This document shows positions 18,364 to 26,835 of a DNA stretch of 64,000 bases, one piece after another. The notes below the pieces were generated by a model. That model made no database searches. It saw only the letters and a program-made list of their open reading frames with translations, and was not told the DNA's origin. A program made the translations under genes and the position numbers. Where the stretch lies: positions 124,001-188,000 of the forward strand of contig CAJXJY010000006.1 of the NCBI GenBank assembly GCA_913055875.1, given 5' to 3'. Numbering within the stretch: position 1 is the stretch's first letter; every line of letters begins with the position of its first letter. Source of the DNA: an uncultured Altererythrobacter sp. (GTDB lineage Bacteria; Pseudomonadota; Alphaproteobacteria; Sphingomonadales; Sphingomonadaceae).

Positions 18364-18372
18364 AGAACAACA

Positions 18373-19173
18373 ATGAACCTCACCGACCTTTTCAGCCTCG
18401 AGGGCCGTATCGCGCTCGTCACCGGCGGCAGCCGCGGGATCGGCAAGATGATCGTCCAGGGCTTCCTCGCCGCGGGTGCCGAGCGGGTCTACATCACCGC
18501 GCGCAAGGGCGGCGAACTGCACGAGACCGCCGAGGAACTGGGCGAGAAGGTGGTGCCGATCCAGGGCGATATCTCGACGCTCGAAGGGATCGACGAACTG
18601 GTCGCCGAGATTGCGGGGCGCGAGAGTCGGCTCGATATCCTGGTCAACAATGCCGGCGCGGCATGGGGGGCGGACTATCTCGACTTCCCCGAGCAGGGCT
18701 GGGACAAGGTCATGGACCTCAACGTCAAGACCCCGTTCTTCCTGACGCAGAAACTGCACACGCTGCTCACCGCCAATGCCAGCCAGGACAAGCCCGGCAA
18801 GGTGATCAATATCGCCAGCATCGACGGGCTGCGGATCAATCCGTGGGAGACCTATTCCTACCAGGCGAGCAAGGCCGCGCTGATTCATCTCACCCGCCGC
18901 ATGGCGGCGCGGTTGGTCAAGGACCACGTCTACGTCACCGGCATCGCCCCGGGGGCGTTCCCGTCGAACATGAACAAGGTCGCGCGCGATCACGCCGACG
19001 AGAGCGCCAAGGGCATCCCCAACAAGCGCGTCGGCGACGAATACGACATGGGCGGCACTGCGGTCTACCTCGCCAGCCGCGCGGGCGACTACACCGTCGG
19101 CGAGACGGTCGCGGTCGACGGCGGCATCGTCAACGCGAACCTGCCGGTGCACTTCGCCGATCCGGCGGGGTGA
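18373..19173 (+). CDS. SDR family oxidoreductase
   Basis: A 266-residue short-chain dehydrogenase with all catalytic elements: VTGGSRGIGKMIV (cofactor site), NNAGAAWG, INIASIDGL (Ser), YSYQASKAAL (Tyr, Lys) and VAVDGGI near the end. It resembles the RhlG/FabG-like group acting on 3-oxoacyl or hydroxyacyl substrates. It is the last gene of the rightward catabolic set 15844-19173 and is followed by a strong hairpin terminator. The exact substrate is unknown. Confidence 0.9.
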   Translation: MNLTDLFSLEGRIALVTGGSRGIGKMIVQGFLAAGAERVYITARKGGELHETAEELGEKVVPIQGDISTLEGIDELVAEIAGRESRLDILVNNAGAAWGADYLDFPEQGWDKVMDLNVKTPFFLTQKLHTLLTANASQDKPGKVINIASIDGLRINPWETYSYQASKAALIHLTRRMAARLVKDHVYVTGIAPGAFPSNMNKVARDHADESAKGIPNKRVGDEYDMGGTAVYLASRAGDYTVGETVAVDGGIVNANLPVHFADPAG

Positions 19174-19264
19174 GGACGGGTTCGCTTGCGTTGCATGCAA
19201 GTTGAAGAAGTACATCCGGCGGCGCTTGTTTGAACAAGCGCCATAGGGATGCCCGAAAACGCGA

Positions 19265-19291
19265 AAGCCCCGCTGCGAGGCGGGGCTTCTT
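19265..19291. terminator. bidirectional intrinsic terminator
   Basis: A nine-base-pair stem (AAGCCCCGC with GCGGGGCTT), a six-base loop, and TTCTTG on the right with AAAG on the left. It lies between the SDR gene and the TcmP gene, which converge on it, so it may serve both. Confidence 0.8.
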
Positions 19292-19369
19292 GCTTGGTGC
19301 TTGAGCTACGATGTCAAAGAGCGATTCGGACTGTAGCGAGCCCGGGGCGTGTAGGAAAACGGTATTTTG

Positions 19370-20536
19370 TCATGCTGTATCGAGTTCAGCCAAAACCAAG
19401 TTGTAATGATCGCGCGGCTTGCGCACACGTGGCTCCCAACCGTGAATTGCGATTTGACCACGCTCTCGCATTTCCACTACGGCGCTTCCAAGATCGCTGT
19501 GAGTTATGACCTTTTCTTCAAGGACTTGGGGCCACAAATGGCCCCAGGTGATACCTGTAGAATCTGCGTCCTTGATCAGTTTGTACGCAAAGCGTGCTCC
19601 GTCGGAAATGCCATCGCGTATCTCTTTGGCGCTCCGTTCCGCTGGGTCCACAGGCTCGATCGCGGCAAACATGTCATCCATTCCCGAGCGGATCGCCCTA
19701 CGGGCCGATTTTCGCCCACTTCTGTTCATTGCTTGCATTTGCAACGCAGCGCGCTGAGCGTCCCGAAAAACCTGAATGCCTTGCGGATGGCGTGACAAAT
19801 AGATCAACTTGTAGAGACATCGATCGACTTCTTCCTCGTCGACCGTAATCGCTGGTGCAAATCGATAACCACCCATCCGAGCAAGCGCGAAGCGAGCACG
19901 GTCTGTGAGAGCCTTCTCTCGCGCCTCGCCTGAAAGGCCTCTAATTTCCTCGCGAAATGCCTCTCTTTCAGATTCTTCAGTAAGCCACTCGAGTGTTGGC
20001 ATCCGCTCCGTGTGAGCAAACCGATTTGCGAATTCGAACATGAAGTTGAGGAAGGCCTCGGTGCTTGGCCGCTCGATCAGGGTCTGAAACTGACGAATAT
20101 CTGGCACGCCCTTGGGATCGATAAATGCGAAGCAGAAAGCGTTCGCCGATATCGAAGGGAGAATCTCGGCCAGCTTATTCTCGGCCCTGCCGAGGTGATG
20201 GTGGACCGCAACGTCTGGGTATCGTTCGGCCAAAGCTTGTTGCTTCGCAATTGCTTCTGGGTTCGTATCGACCAGATGTGCTGTCATTTTGACGGTGCGA
20301 CCGTTTCGTTTCCACACGGCTTTTGCCCCGCGCATTGCATGCAAAGCTATCCCAAAAGCCGTGTCAGACATGTCATCGGTTCGCTCGTCCCATGGACCAG
20401 CGAATAAGTCAACGTACACGAATTCATCGTATCGGGATGCGGTCTTCGCAATCAGCGTAGGAAGATAGCGTAGAATGAAGGTATGCTTTACAAGAGCTGG
20501 CCCGCGACCATCGTAGTTAGATGGTTCGATTTTCAT
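19370..20536 (-). CDS. tcmP: three-Cys-motif partner protein TcmP
   Basis: A 388-residue protein recognised as TcmP, the obligate partner of three-Cys-motif (Gp37/Gp68) proteins. The N-terminal half looks like a Rossmann-type methyltransferase or nuclease scaffold, with VYVDLFAGPW (about residues 40-49) and FCFAFIDPKGVPD (about 134-146). The C-terminal half is helical and ends with a winged-helix-like region. The ATG at 20536 overlaps the preceding stop by four bases (ATGA); an ATG ten codons earlier (20566) is possible. The gene is visibly more A+T-rich than its neighbours. Its biochemical role is not established. Confidence 0.85.
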   Translation of the reverse strand: MKIEPSNYDGRGPALVKHTFILRYLPTLIAKTASRYDEFVYVDLFAGPWDERTDDMSDTAFGIALHAMRGAKAVWKRNGRTVKMTAHLVDTNPEAIAKQQALAERYPDVAVHHHLGRAENKLAEILPSISANAFCFAFIDPKGVPDIRQFQTLIERPSTEAFLNFMFEFANRFAHTERMPTLEWLTEESEREAFREEIRGLSGEAREKALTDRARFALARMGGYRFAPAITVDEEEVDRCLYKLIYLSRHPQGIQVFRDAQRAALQMQAMNRSGRKSARRAIRSGMDDMFAAIEPVDPAERSAKEIRDGISDGARFAYKLIKDADSTGITWGHLWPQVLEEKVITHSDLGSAVVEMRERGQIAIHGWEPRVRKPRDHYNLVLAELDTA

Positions 20537-21291
20537 GCCAAAGCTTGCTGCGGCCACTCGTTCCATTCACGACCATGGAGTAACCGTCCGGTCTTTTTTT
20601 TGTTCACGCCACCCCATTGTTTAAAGAAAAAAGCGGTGCCAGCGGCTAGGCACTGGTCGAGAATGTTTTCAACCCACTCCTCGTCCATCGGTCGTGAGTG
20701 CGGTCCGCTTTCTCCTCCTACGATCGTCCAATGGATATCACACAAATCTACTTCGCCAACATCGCCAATCAGAGGTTCGAAGGAAACGAAACGAACACTT
20801 GCGGGCACATCGCGAAGGTAGCCGATACGCTCTACTACTCGGGCATCCTCTACGCTTGTGCCGAGCCACACATTCGCTAGCGGTACGGGCGCGATCTCGC
20901 GTAGCAGTCTAGCCATGCGTTGAGGTCGTTTCGTCAGGATCTGATAGTGATGCTGAGGTGTTGCCGTCATAACTCTCCAAATTCGACGGACGAAGTCGAC
21001 CGGAACTTCCGGATGGAACAGGTCCGACATCGAGTTGACGAATACCCGACGCGGCTTTTTCCACGTTAGCGGTATGTCGACGGATTCCTCATGGCACCGC
21101 ACCTTGTCAGTCCAGACAGCGCCACGCTTGGTGCGTTTGGTCAACCCCTCGTATTTTTCGTGTCCCATAGCCTGCAGCCGAGCAGCCATTCGCATTGCAT
21201 AGCAGTTTTTGCAGCCGGCGCTCTCGATCGAGCAGCCGACAACCGGATTCCAAGTCAAATCCGTCCATTCGATGGCTGATTGCTGCGCCAA
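20533..21291 (-). CDS. DUF5131/phage Gp37-Gp68 three-Cys-motif protein
   Basis: A 252-residue protein of the Gp37/Gp68 (DUF5131) family. The opening SAIEWTDLTWNPVVGC and the Cys triad C20-x6-C27-x2-C30 are diagnostic. Later conserved parts are VFVNSMSDLFHPEVP, QILTKRPQRM, NVWLGTSVED, and TIVGGESGPHSRPMD. The Cys triad and barrel-like pattern suggest an iron-sulfur, radical-SAM-related enzyme. The start is a TTG at 21291, because no ATG or GTG fits the conserved N terminus. It is translationally coupled to tcmP. Its role, perhaps in nucleic-acid modification or defence, is unknown. Confidence 0.88.
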   Translation of the reverse strand: MAQQSAIEWTDLTWNPVVGCSIESAGCKNCYAMRMAARLQAMGHEKYEGLTKRTKRGAVWTDKVRCHEESVDIPLTWKKPRRVFVNSMSDLFHPEVPVDFVRRIWRVMTATPQHHYQILTKRPQRMARLLREIAPVPLANVWLGTSVEDARVVERIGYLRDVPASVRFVSFEPLIGDVGEVDLCDIHWTIVGGESGPHSRPMDEEWVENILDQCLAAGTAFFFKQWGGVNKKKTGRLLHGREWNEWPQQALA

Positions 21292-21313
21292 TACCGGTCC
21301 CCGCTCAAACGAT

Positions 21314-21343
21314 GTATATCACAAGCTGATTCCCCTGTGAATC
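21314..21343 (-). promoter_or_regulatory. candidate promoter of the DUF5131-tcmP pair
   Basis: On the minus strand TTCACA (21341-21336), 16 bases, and ATATAC (21319-21314) form a plausible sigma-70-like promoter about 23 bases from the TTG start. The -35 overlaps a small inverted repeat (GATTC, six bases, GAATC; 21328-21343) that could be an operator. Confidence 0.45.
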
Positions 21344-21364
21344 CACTAGTTTGGTTGGCCACTT

Positions 21365-22027
<663 letters not shown>

Positions 22028-22080
22028 GCGCGCTGTTGCCGCATGCGGGGAGGTGGAATCAAGCCCTGCCGGTACCGGGA

Positions 22081-22506
22081 TCAGATCGCGCTGTCGGGAT
22101 CGGACTGCTTGCGCAGCGTTTTCTCGCCCGCGCGTTTCGCCTTGCGGCGCGACTGGCTGCGGTCGAACAGGACCTTTACCAGCAGCCCGCTCCCCACGAT
22201 CAGCGCGCCGGGCACCGACCGCGTCGCGACCTTGGTCACCCCGTAGGCGGCAAGTGTGTGCAGCAGCGAGCGGTTCTCGACCACGTCCTTGGCGAAATCG
22301 GTGCCGTAGCGCCGGCCCAGCATCGCCTTCTCGAGCGCCAGCCGGGTCAGCCGCCCGCCGCTGCGCAGCACGATGTCGTGGATGATGAGATTGGTCGACG
22401 GGTTGGAGCTGGGGCCGGGCACGGTGTTGTCGTCCGACACCGCGCGTCCGGCCTCGGCGATCTTCTCGCCGGCCTTGTCGGTGATGTGGTTTGCGCGCTT
22501 AGCCAT
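22081..22506 (-). CDS. hypothetical protein with C-terminal hydrophobic segment
   Basis: A 141-residue basic protein with a polar N-terminal half, a helical middle (SGGRLTRLALEKAMLGRRYG), and one hydrophobic segment (about residues 98-115, GALIVGSGLLVKVLF) before a strongly basic tail (SQSRRKAKRAGEKTLRK). I cannot assign a family. Such a layout would fit a membrane-anchored protein. Spacing to sspB on the same strand is 38 bases, so co-transcription with sspB is likely. Confidence 0.7.
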   Translation of the reverse strand: MAKRANHITDKAGEKIAEAGRAVSDDNTVPGPSSNPSTNLIIHDIVLRSGGRLTRLALEKAMLGRRYGTDFAKDVVENRSLLHTLAAYGVTKVATRSVPGALIVGSGLLVKVLFDRSQSRRKAKRAGEKTLRKQSDPDSAI

Positions 22507-22544
22507 GCGGTGCCCCCTGGACGCGGGAGACGGCCCCCGCGCGG

Positions 22545-23057
22545 TTACTTCTTGCGGCCGAAATCGACCGTGACGACGTTCGAGCCGTCCTCGCTCTCTT
22601 CAACGGCGGGTTTGTCGCTCTGTTCCCCGCGGCCCGGACCGTCGTTTTCGGCGTCGTCGTGCGCTTCGGGCGCCATGTCGGCGACGCTGGCCTGGAACTG
22701 GAGCCCGAAATCGACCGCGGGGTCGACGAAGGCGGTGATCGCGGCGAAGGGGATATCGAGATGCGCCGGGACCTGGTTGAAGCTCAGGCCGACCGAGAAG
22801 CCGTCGTCGCGCACGTTGAGGTCCCAGAACTTGTTCTGCAGGACGATCGTCATCTCGTCGGGAAAACGCTCGCGCAGGCTCGGCGGGATCGAAACGCCGG
22901 GGGCGCCGGTCTTGAAGGTGATGTAGAAATGGTGCCGTTCGGGCAGCTCGCCGCCGCCCTGCTCGATCTCGCGCAGCACGCGCCCGACCACCGCGCGCAG
23001 CGCTTCCTGCACGATCTCGTCATAGGGGATCAGGCTGTCGGGCGTTTGCTCGCTCAT
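22545..23057 (-). CDS. sspB: SspB-type ClpXP adaptor
   Basis: A 170-residue SspB-family protein, an adaptor that delivers ssrA-tagged and other substrates to ClpXP. The conserved core is visible: YDEIVQEALRAVVGRVL, HHFYITFKTGAPGVSIPPSL, and FPDEMTIVLQNKFWDLNV, followed by FSVGLSFNQVPAHLDIPFAAI. The tail is acidic and disordered and ends in VVTVDFGRKK, a short ClpX-binding-like peptide. The ATG at 23057 agrees with the family start; the longer frame to 23129 is not conserved. Confidence 0.9.
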   Translation of the reverse strand: MSEQTPDSLIPYDEIVQEALRAVVGRVLREIEQGGGELPERHHFYITFKTGAPGVSIPPSLRERFPDEMTIVLQNKFWDLNVRDDGFSVGLSFNQVPAHLDIPFAAITAFVDPAVDFGLQFQASVADMAPEAHDDAENDGPGRGEQSDKPAVEESEDGSNVVTVDFGRKK

Positions 23058-23442
23058 GGCTCGCTTGGTGACGAGGTGTGGTGCGATGGTCAAGCGGGGA
23101 GTCGTTTTCCGAGTCCTTGTTTTCCGCACCCGCCTCCGCGGGCGCGTCCTCGGCGCTATTCCCTCCGCTTCGCTCCGGGGCGCCTGCGGGCGGCCGGTCG
23201 GCCTTGCGGTCCGCTGGTCGCGGCCCGGACCATTCCCGGCCTATCGGTATGAACCAGGCTCCTGGTCGCGGCAGCCAGAGGGCGACCGCCCGACGCGCGG
23301 TAGCGCGCCCCCTCGGAGGCGGTGAGCGAAGCGAACATCGCCGCGAGAGAAAACTAAACCACGCGCTCGCGAAAGGCAGAAACTCCGCGAGAGAAAAGAC
23401 TCTTTCTTGCGCCGCGCAGCCGCTCGCACTAGCCCCGCAGCC
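23058..23442. other. 385-base region without a gene, largely a dispersed repeat
   Basis: Between the divergent sspB and hisB starts I see no gene. About half is the long dispersed repeat of family B (23111-23310). The remainder (23311-23442) has simple repeats such as GCGAGAGAAAA (two near-copies at 23340 and 23390) but no recognisable RNA or promoter. Confidence 0.6.
23111..23310 (+). repeat. long dispersed repeat, family B, copy 1
   Basis: This stretch reappears in inverted orientation at 38865-39054. Shared landmarks in order are GAGTC(C)TTGTTTTCCGCACC, CCTCCGCGGG, GGTCGCGGCAGCCA, and CGCCCCCT at the end. Similarity is interrupted by two variable segments (about 23175-23215 and 23240-23262). 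It is an intergenic mosaic palindrome-rich element; short spurious reading frames cover it. Confidence 0.75.
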
Positions 23443-24036
23443 ATGCGAACCGGACGGATAGAGCGCAACACCGCGGAAACGAAGATCCTGGTCGAGGTGA
23501 ACCTCGACGGGACGGGTGCCTACGACGTTTCGACCGGGATCGGCTTTCTCGACCACATGGTCGAACAGTTCTCGAAGCACTCGCTGATCGACGTGACGAT
23601 GAAGGTCGAGGGCGACCTGCATGTCGACCAGCACCACACGACCGAGGACAGCGCGCTCGCGCTCGGACAGGCGCTGGCCGAGGCGCTCGGCGACAAGGGC
23701 GGGATCGGGCGCTACGGCAGCGCCTGGTCGCCGATGGACGAGACGCTGGCGCGCGTCGCGCTCGACATTTCGGGGCGGCCTTTTCTCGTCTGGCGCGCGG
23801 GCTTCAGCCAGGAGAAGCTCGGCGAATGGGACACCGAGCTGATCGAGCACTGGTTCCACTCGGTCGCGCAGACCTGCGGGCTGACGCTGCATGTCGAGCT
23901 GCTCTACGGCAGCAACAACCACCATATCTGCGAGAGCATCTACAAGGGCTTCGCCCGCGCGATGCGGCAGGCGGTCGAAATCGATCCGCGCAAGGGCGGG
24001 GCCGTGCCGAGCACCAAGGGGCAGCTCGGTGGGTGA
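23443..24036 (+). CDS. hisB: imidazoleglycerol-phosphate dehydratase
   Basis: A 197-residue, monofunctional HisB, catalysing dehydration of imidazoleglycerol-phosphate in histidine synthesis. The two manganese-binding repeats are visible: [17 protein letters not shown] and [17 protein letters not shown]. It begins with [20 protein letters not shown], the usual family N terminus. No phosphatase domain is fused, in contrast to E. coli HisB. It is the first of the his genes and is separated from hisH by a family A palindrome element. Confidence 0.96.
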   Translation: MRTGRIERNTAETKILVEVNLDGTGAYDVSTGIGFLDHMVEQFSKHSLIDVTMKVEGDLHVDQHHTTEDSALALGQALAEALGDKGGIGRYGSAWSPMDETLARVALDISGRPFLVWRAGFSQEKLGEWDTELIEHWFHSVAQTCGLTLHVELLYGSNNHHICESIYKGFARAMRQAVEIDPRKGGAVPSTKGQLGG

Positions 24037-24041
24037 GGGAG

Positions 24042-24240
24042 AGTCTTTGTTGCGTGCGGGCCGGACCTCCGTCCGGCCCTTGCCGTTCCATCCCGCTCCC
24101 CCACCCGAAGTGTTTGTTGCGTGCGGATCGGACCTCCGTCCGATCCTTGCGGCACCGGCCCACGCCCCCACCCGGCCACCCATAGGCTACTATCGTCGGG
24201 GTGGCCGGGTGGGGGCGTGGGCCGGTGCCGCGCCCGGCGG
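24042..24240. repeat. palindromic repeat, family A, copy 2 (double module)
   Basis: A degenerate first module (24042-24110) is followed by a complete one (24111-24240). The latter contains a 9-bp hairpin (GGATCGGAC, four bases, GTCCGATCC) and a perfect 30-bp inverted repeat (24151-24180 with 24200-24229) around a 19-base loop. It lies between hisB and hisH. The loop is oriented opposite to that of copy 1 at 464-480. Confidence 0.88.
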
Positions 24241-24288
24241 TTCCACTTCGCCACGAGCGACACCTCATCGTTCCGCCGGGAAACAAAT

Positions 24289-24915
24289 ATGCCCGAGATA
24301 ACCGCCCTCGTCGATTACGGCGCGGGCAACCTGCACTCGGTCGAAAACGCGCTGCGCAAGGTCGGGGCGAAGGTCAGGGTCACCGCCGATCCCGACGTGC
24401 TGCGCGCCGCAGACCGGATCGTGCTGCCCGGGGTCGGTTCGTTCCGTGCCTGCGCCGAGGGCCTGAGCGCCGAGCAAGGCGCGGTCGAGGCGATGCGCGA
24501 GCGGGTGTTCGTCGGCGGGGCACCGTTTCTCGGCATCTGCGTCGGCATGCAATTGCTCGCCGCGAGGGGCCTCGAGCACGGCGAGACGCCGGGGCTCGGC
24601 TGGATCGACGGCACGGTGCGGCTGATCGAACCGGACGATGCGTCGGTGAAGGTTCCGCATATGGGCTGGAACGATGTCGCCGCCATGCCGCATGCGCGCG
24701 GACACGGGGTGGTCGAAGGGGGCGAGGCCTATTTCCTCCATTCCTACCATTTCAAGGTCCGCCACCACGAGGACGTGCTGGCGATGACCGACCATGGCGG
24801 CGGGCTGGTCGCGGCTGTCGGGCGCGACAATCTCGTCGGGGTGCAGTTCCACCCGGAGAAAAGCCAGGCCTACGGGCTGGCGCTGCTCGAGCGCTTCCTG
24901 GAGTGGAAGCCGTGA
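24289..24915 (+). CDS. hisH: imidazole glycerol phosphate synthase glutamine amidotransferase subunit
   Basis: A 208-residue class I glutamine amidotransferase supplying ammonia to HisF. The nucleophile region FLGICVGMQLL and the VQFHPEKSQ catalytic His-Glu are intact; it starts ALVDYGAGNLHSVENAL as expected. The stop overlaps the GTG start of hisA by four bases, so the two are translationally coupled. The product pairs with HisF, whose gene is two genes downstream. Confidence 0.96.
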   Translation: MPEITALVDYGAGNLHSVENALRKVGAKVRVTADPDVLRAADRIVLPGVGSFRACAEGLSAEQGAVEAMRERVFVGGAPFLGICVGMQLLAARGLEHGETPGLGWIDGTVRLIEPDDASVKVPHMGWNDVAAMPHARGHGVVEGGEAYFLHSYHFKVRHHEDVLAMTDHGGGLVAAVGRDNLVGVQFHPEKSQAYGLALLERFLEWKP

Positions 24916-25640
24916 TCGTTTTCCCCGCGATCGACCTCAAGGGCGGCGAGGTGGTGCGGCTCGCCGAGGGCGATATGGCGCGCGCCACCGTCTATGGCGA
25001 CGATCCCGCGGCGCAGGCGATGCTGTTCGCCGAGGCAGGGGCGGAGCACGTCCATGTGGTCGACCTCGACGGCGCCTTCGCGGGCGAGAGCCGCAACCGC
25101 GCGGCGGTCGAGGCGATCGTCGAGGCCTTCCCCGGCTACGTCCAGCTCGGCGGCGGCATCCGCACGCGCGACGCGGTCGAGGGCTGGTTCGATCTCGGGG
25201 TGGCACGGATCGTGATCGGTTCGGCGGCGCTCAAGGACCCTGATTTCGTCAAGGACATGGCGCGCGAATTCGAAGGCGGGATCGTCGTCGCGGTCGATGC
25301 GCGCGACGGGATGGTCGCGACCGAGGGCTGGGCCGAGGTCTCCGACGTGCCCGTCGCCGACATGGCGCGGCGGTTCGAGGATGCCGGCGTGGCGAGCCTG
25401 CTGTTCACCGATATCGGCCGCGACGGGCTGCTCAAGGGCTGCAATATCGACGCCACCGTCGAACTCGCGCGGCGGACCGACCTGCCCGTGATCGCCAGCG
25501 GCGGGGTCAAGGGGCTCGACGACATCCACATCCTGTCGCTGCAGGCGCATGAGGGGATCGAAGGCGTGATCACCGGGCGCGCGCTGTACGAGGGACGGCT
25601 GGATCTGGCGGCGGCGATCGCGATGGCGCAGAGAGCGTGA
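24912..25640 (+). CDS. hisA: 1-(5-phosphoribosyl)-5-[(5-phosphoribosylamino)methylideneamino]imidazole-4-carboxamide isomerase
   Basis: A 242-residue TIM-barrel isomerase of histidine synthesis. The start is a GTG at 24912, inside the hisH stop (GTGA). VFPAIDLKGGEVVRLAEGD carries the first catalytic Asp, and LLFTDIGRDGLLKG the second; phosphate sites QLGGGIRT and VIASGGV are present. Similarity with HisF is evident but the first motif distinguishes them. Confidence 0.96.
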   Translation: MIVFPAIDLKGGEVVRLAEGDMARATVYGDDPAAQAMLFAEAGAEHVHVVDLDGAFAGESRNRAAVEAIVEAFPGYVQLGGGIRTRDAVEGWFDLGVARIVIGSAALKDPDFVKDMAREFEGGIVVAVDARDGMVATEGWAEVSDVPVADMARRFEDAGVASLLFTDIGRDGLLKGCNIDATVELARRTDLPVIASGGVKGLDDIHILSLQAHEGIEGVITGRALYEGRLDLAAAIAMAQRA

Positions 25641-25655
25641 GGAGGCGGGCATGAC

Positions 25656-25766
25656 CCTTCGAGACGCTCAGGCAGAGCCTTCGCTCCTCAGGGCGAACGG
25701 ATACAGGATAACACCGTTCGTCCTGAGGAGGGGGCGAAGCCTTTGGCTGAGCCGCCGTCTCGAAGG
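25656..25766. repeat. large palindromic repeat between hisA and hisF
   Basis: Ends CCTTCGAGACG and CGTCTCGAAGG pair exactly, and inner segments (CTCCTCAGGGCGAACGG with CCGTTCGTCCTGAGGAG) continue the stem, giving arms of nearly 50 bases with some mismatches. The CCGTTCG core links it to the elements at 11832 and 39791. Confidence 0.82.
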
Positions 25767-25775
25767 ATCCCGCGC

Positions 25776-26543
25776 ATGACCGTCCGCATCCGCGTCATCC
25801 CCTGTCTCGACGTGGCCGAGGGGCGGGTGGTCAAGGGGGTCAATTTCGTCGACCTCAAGGACGCCGGCGACCCGGTCGAACAGGCGCGCGCCTACGATGC
25901 GGCGGGGGCGGACGAGTTGTGCTTCCTCGATATCTCCGCCAGCCACGAGGGACGCGGGACGCTGCTCGACATCGTCCGGCGGACCGCGGCGGTGTGCTTC
26001 ATGCCGCTGACCGTCGGCGGCGGGGTGCGCGGCGTCGAGGATGCGCGCGCGCTGCTGCTCGCCGGGGCGGACAAGGTCGCGATCAATTCCGCGGCGGTCT
26101 CCAATCCCGAACTGGTGCGCGAGATCGCGGAGAAGTTCGGCAGCCAGTGCGTCGTCGCCAGCGTCGATGCGCGCGTCGGCACCGGCGAGCTGCGCGGGTG
26201 GGAGGTGTTCACCCATGGCGGCCGCCGCGCGACCGGGATCGACGCGGTCGAACACGCGATCCGGCTCGCCGAACTGGGCGCGGGCGAATTGCTGGTGACT
26301 TCGATGGATGCCGACGGGACGCAGGACGGCTACGATGTCGAACTGACCCGCGCGATCGCCGATTCGGTGACGGTGCCGGTGGTCGCGAGCGGCGGGGTCG
26401 GCACGCTCGACCATCTCGTCGAGGGCGTCACGCGCGGCCATGCCAGCGCGGTGCTCGCGGCCTCGATCTTCCATTTCGGCACGCATTCGATCGCCGAGGC
26501 GCACGCTGCGCTGCGGGCCGCCGGCCTCCCGGCGCGCGCGTAA
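25776..26543 (+). CDS. hisF: imidazole glycerol phosphate synthase cyclase subunit
   Basis: A 255-residue HisF, the cyclase that forms imidazoleglycerol-phosphate and AICAR with His[20 protein letters not shown] (catalytic Asp), [25 protein letters not shown], and [15 protein letters not shown] (second Asp) are intact. The upstream frame is open to 25743, but the ATG at 25776 fits the conserved start [12 protein letters not shown]. It follows the large palindrome after hisA. Confidence 0.97.
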   Translation: MTVRIRVIPCLDVAEGRVVKGVNFVDLKDAGDPVEQARAYDAAGADELCFLDISASHEGRGTLLDIVRRTAAVCFMPLTVGGGVRGVEDARALLLAGADKVAINSAAVSNPELVREIAEKFGSQCVVASVDARVGTGELRGWEVFTHGGRRATGIDAVEHAIRLAELGAGELLVTSMDADGTQDGYDVELTRAIADSVTVPVVASGGVGTLDHLVEGVTRGHASAVLAASIFHFGTHSIAEAHAALRAAGLPARA

Positions 26544-26612
26544 CGCTTTCCCGGATCGGGACGGCGGCGAGATCGCGGTTGCAATCGGCCGGCTTTGCGC
26601 GCCGTTGGCGCC

Positions 26613-26804
26613 ATGCGGATCGCACCGACAGCACTCGCCATCGCCTTCCTCGCCGCCCCGGCCCATGCGTGGGACGGCGCGCAGATCCCCGAACCGAGCA
26701 ATCTCGCGCTGTTCGGGCTCGGTCTCGCAGGCGTGATCATCGGCCGCCACGCCTCGCGCCGCCGCCGACGCGGCATGGGACAAGACGCCGACAGGCGGGA
26801 TTGA
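26613..26804 (+). CDS. small PEP-CTERM sorting-signal protein
   Basis: A 63-residue product with a signal peptide (ALAIAFLAAPAHA), a mature linker of only about six residues, and then the tripartite PEP-CTERM signal: the PEP motif in IPEPSNLALF, a hydrophobic helix (GLGLAGVIIG), and an Arg-rich tail (RHASRRRRRG). PEP-CTERM proteins are sorted by exosortase. Here almost nothing remains between export and sorting signals, so it may be a remnant or a signal-only peptide. It sits between hisF and hisE. Confidence 0.7.
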   Translation: MRIAPTALAIAFLAAPAHAWDGAQIPEPSNLALFGLGLAGVIIGRHASRRRRRGMGQDADRRD

Positions 26805-26835
26805 CCCGCAGCCGCGCCGCTTCCATGCAGCGCGC

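Noticed and set aside
19174-21364. Direct repeats flanking the DUF5131-TcmP island
   Set aside because: I compared the two flanks by eye and found no convincing duplicated sequence, so attachment sites are not claimed.
23056-23461. Several short frames over the family B repeat
   Set aside because: The same peptide fragments are produced by the second repeat copy; they are repeat-derived and not genes.
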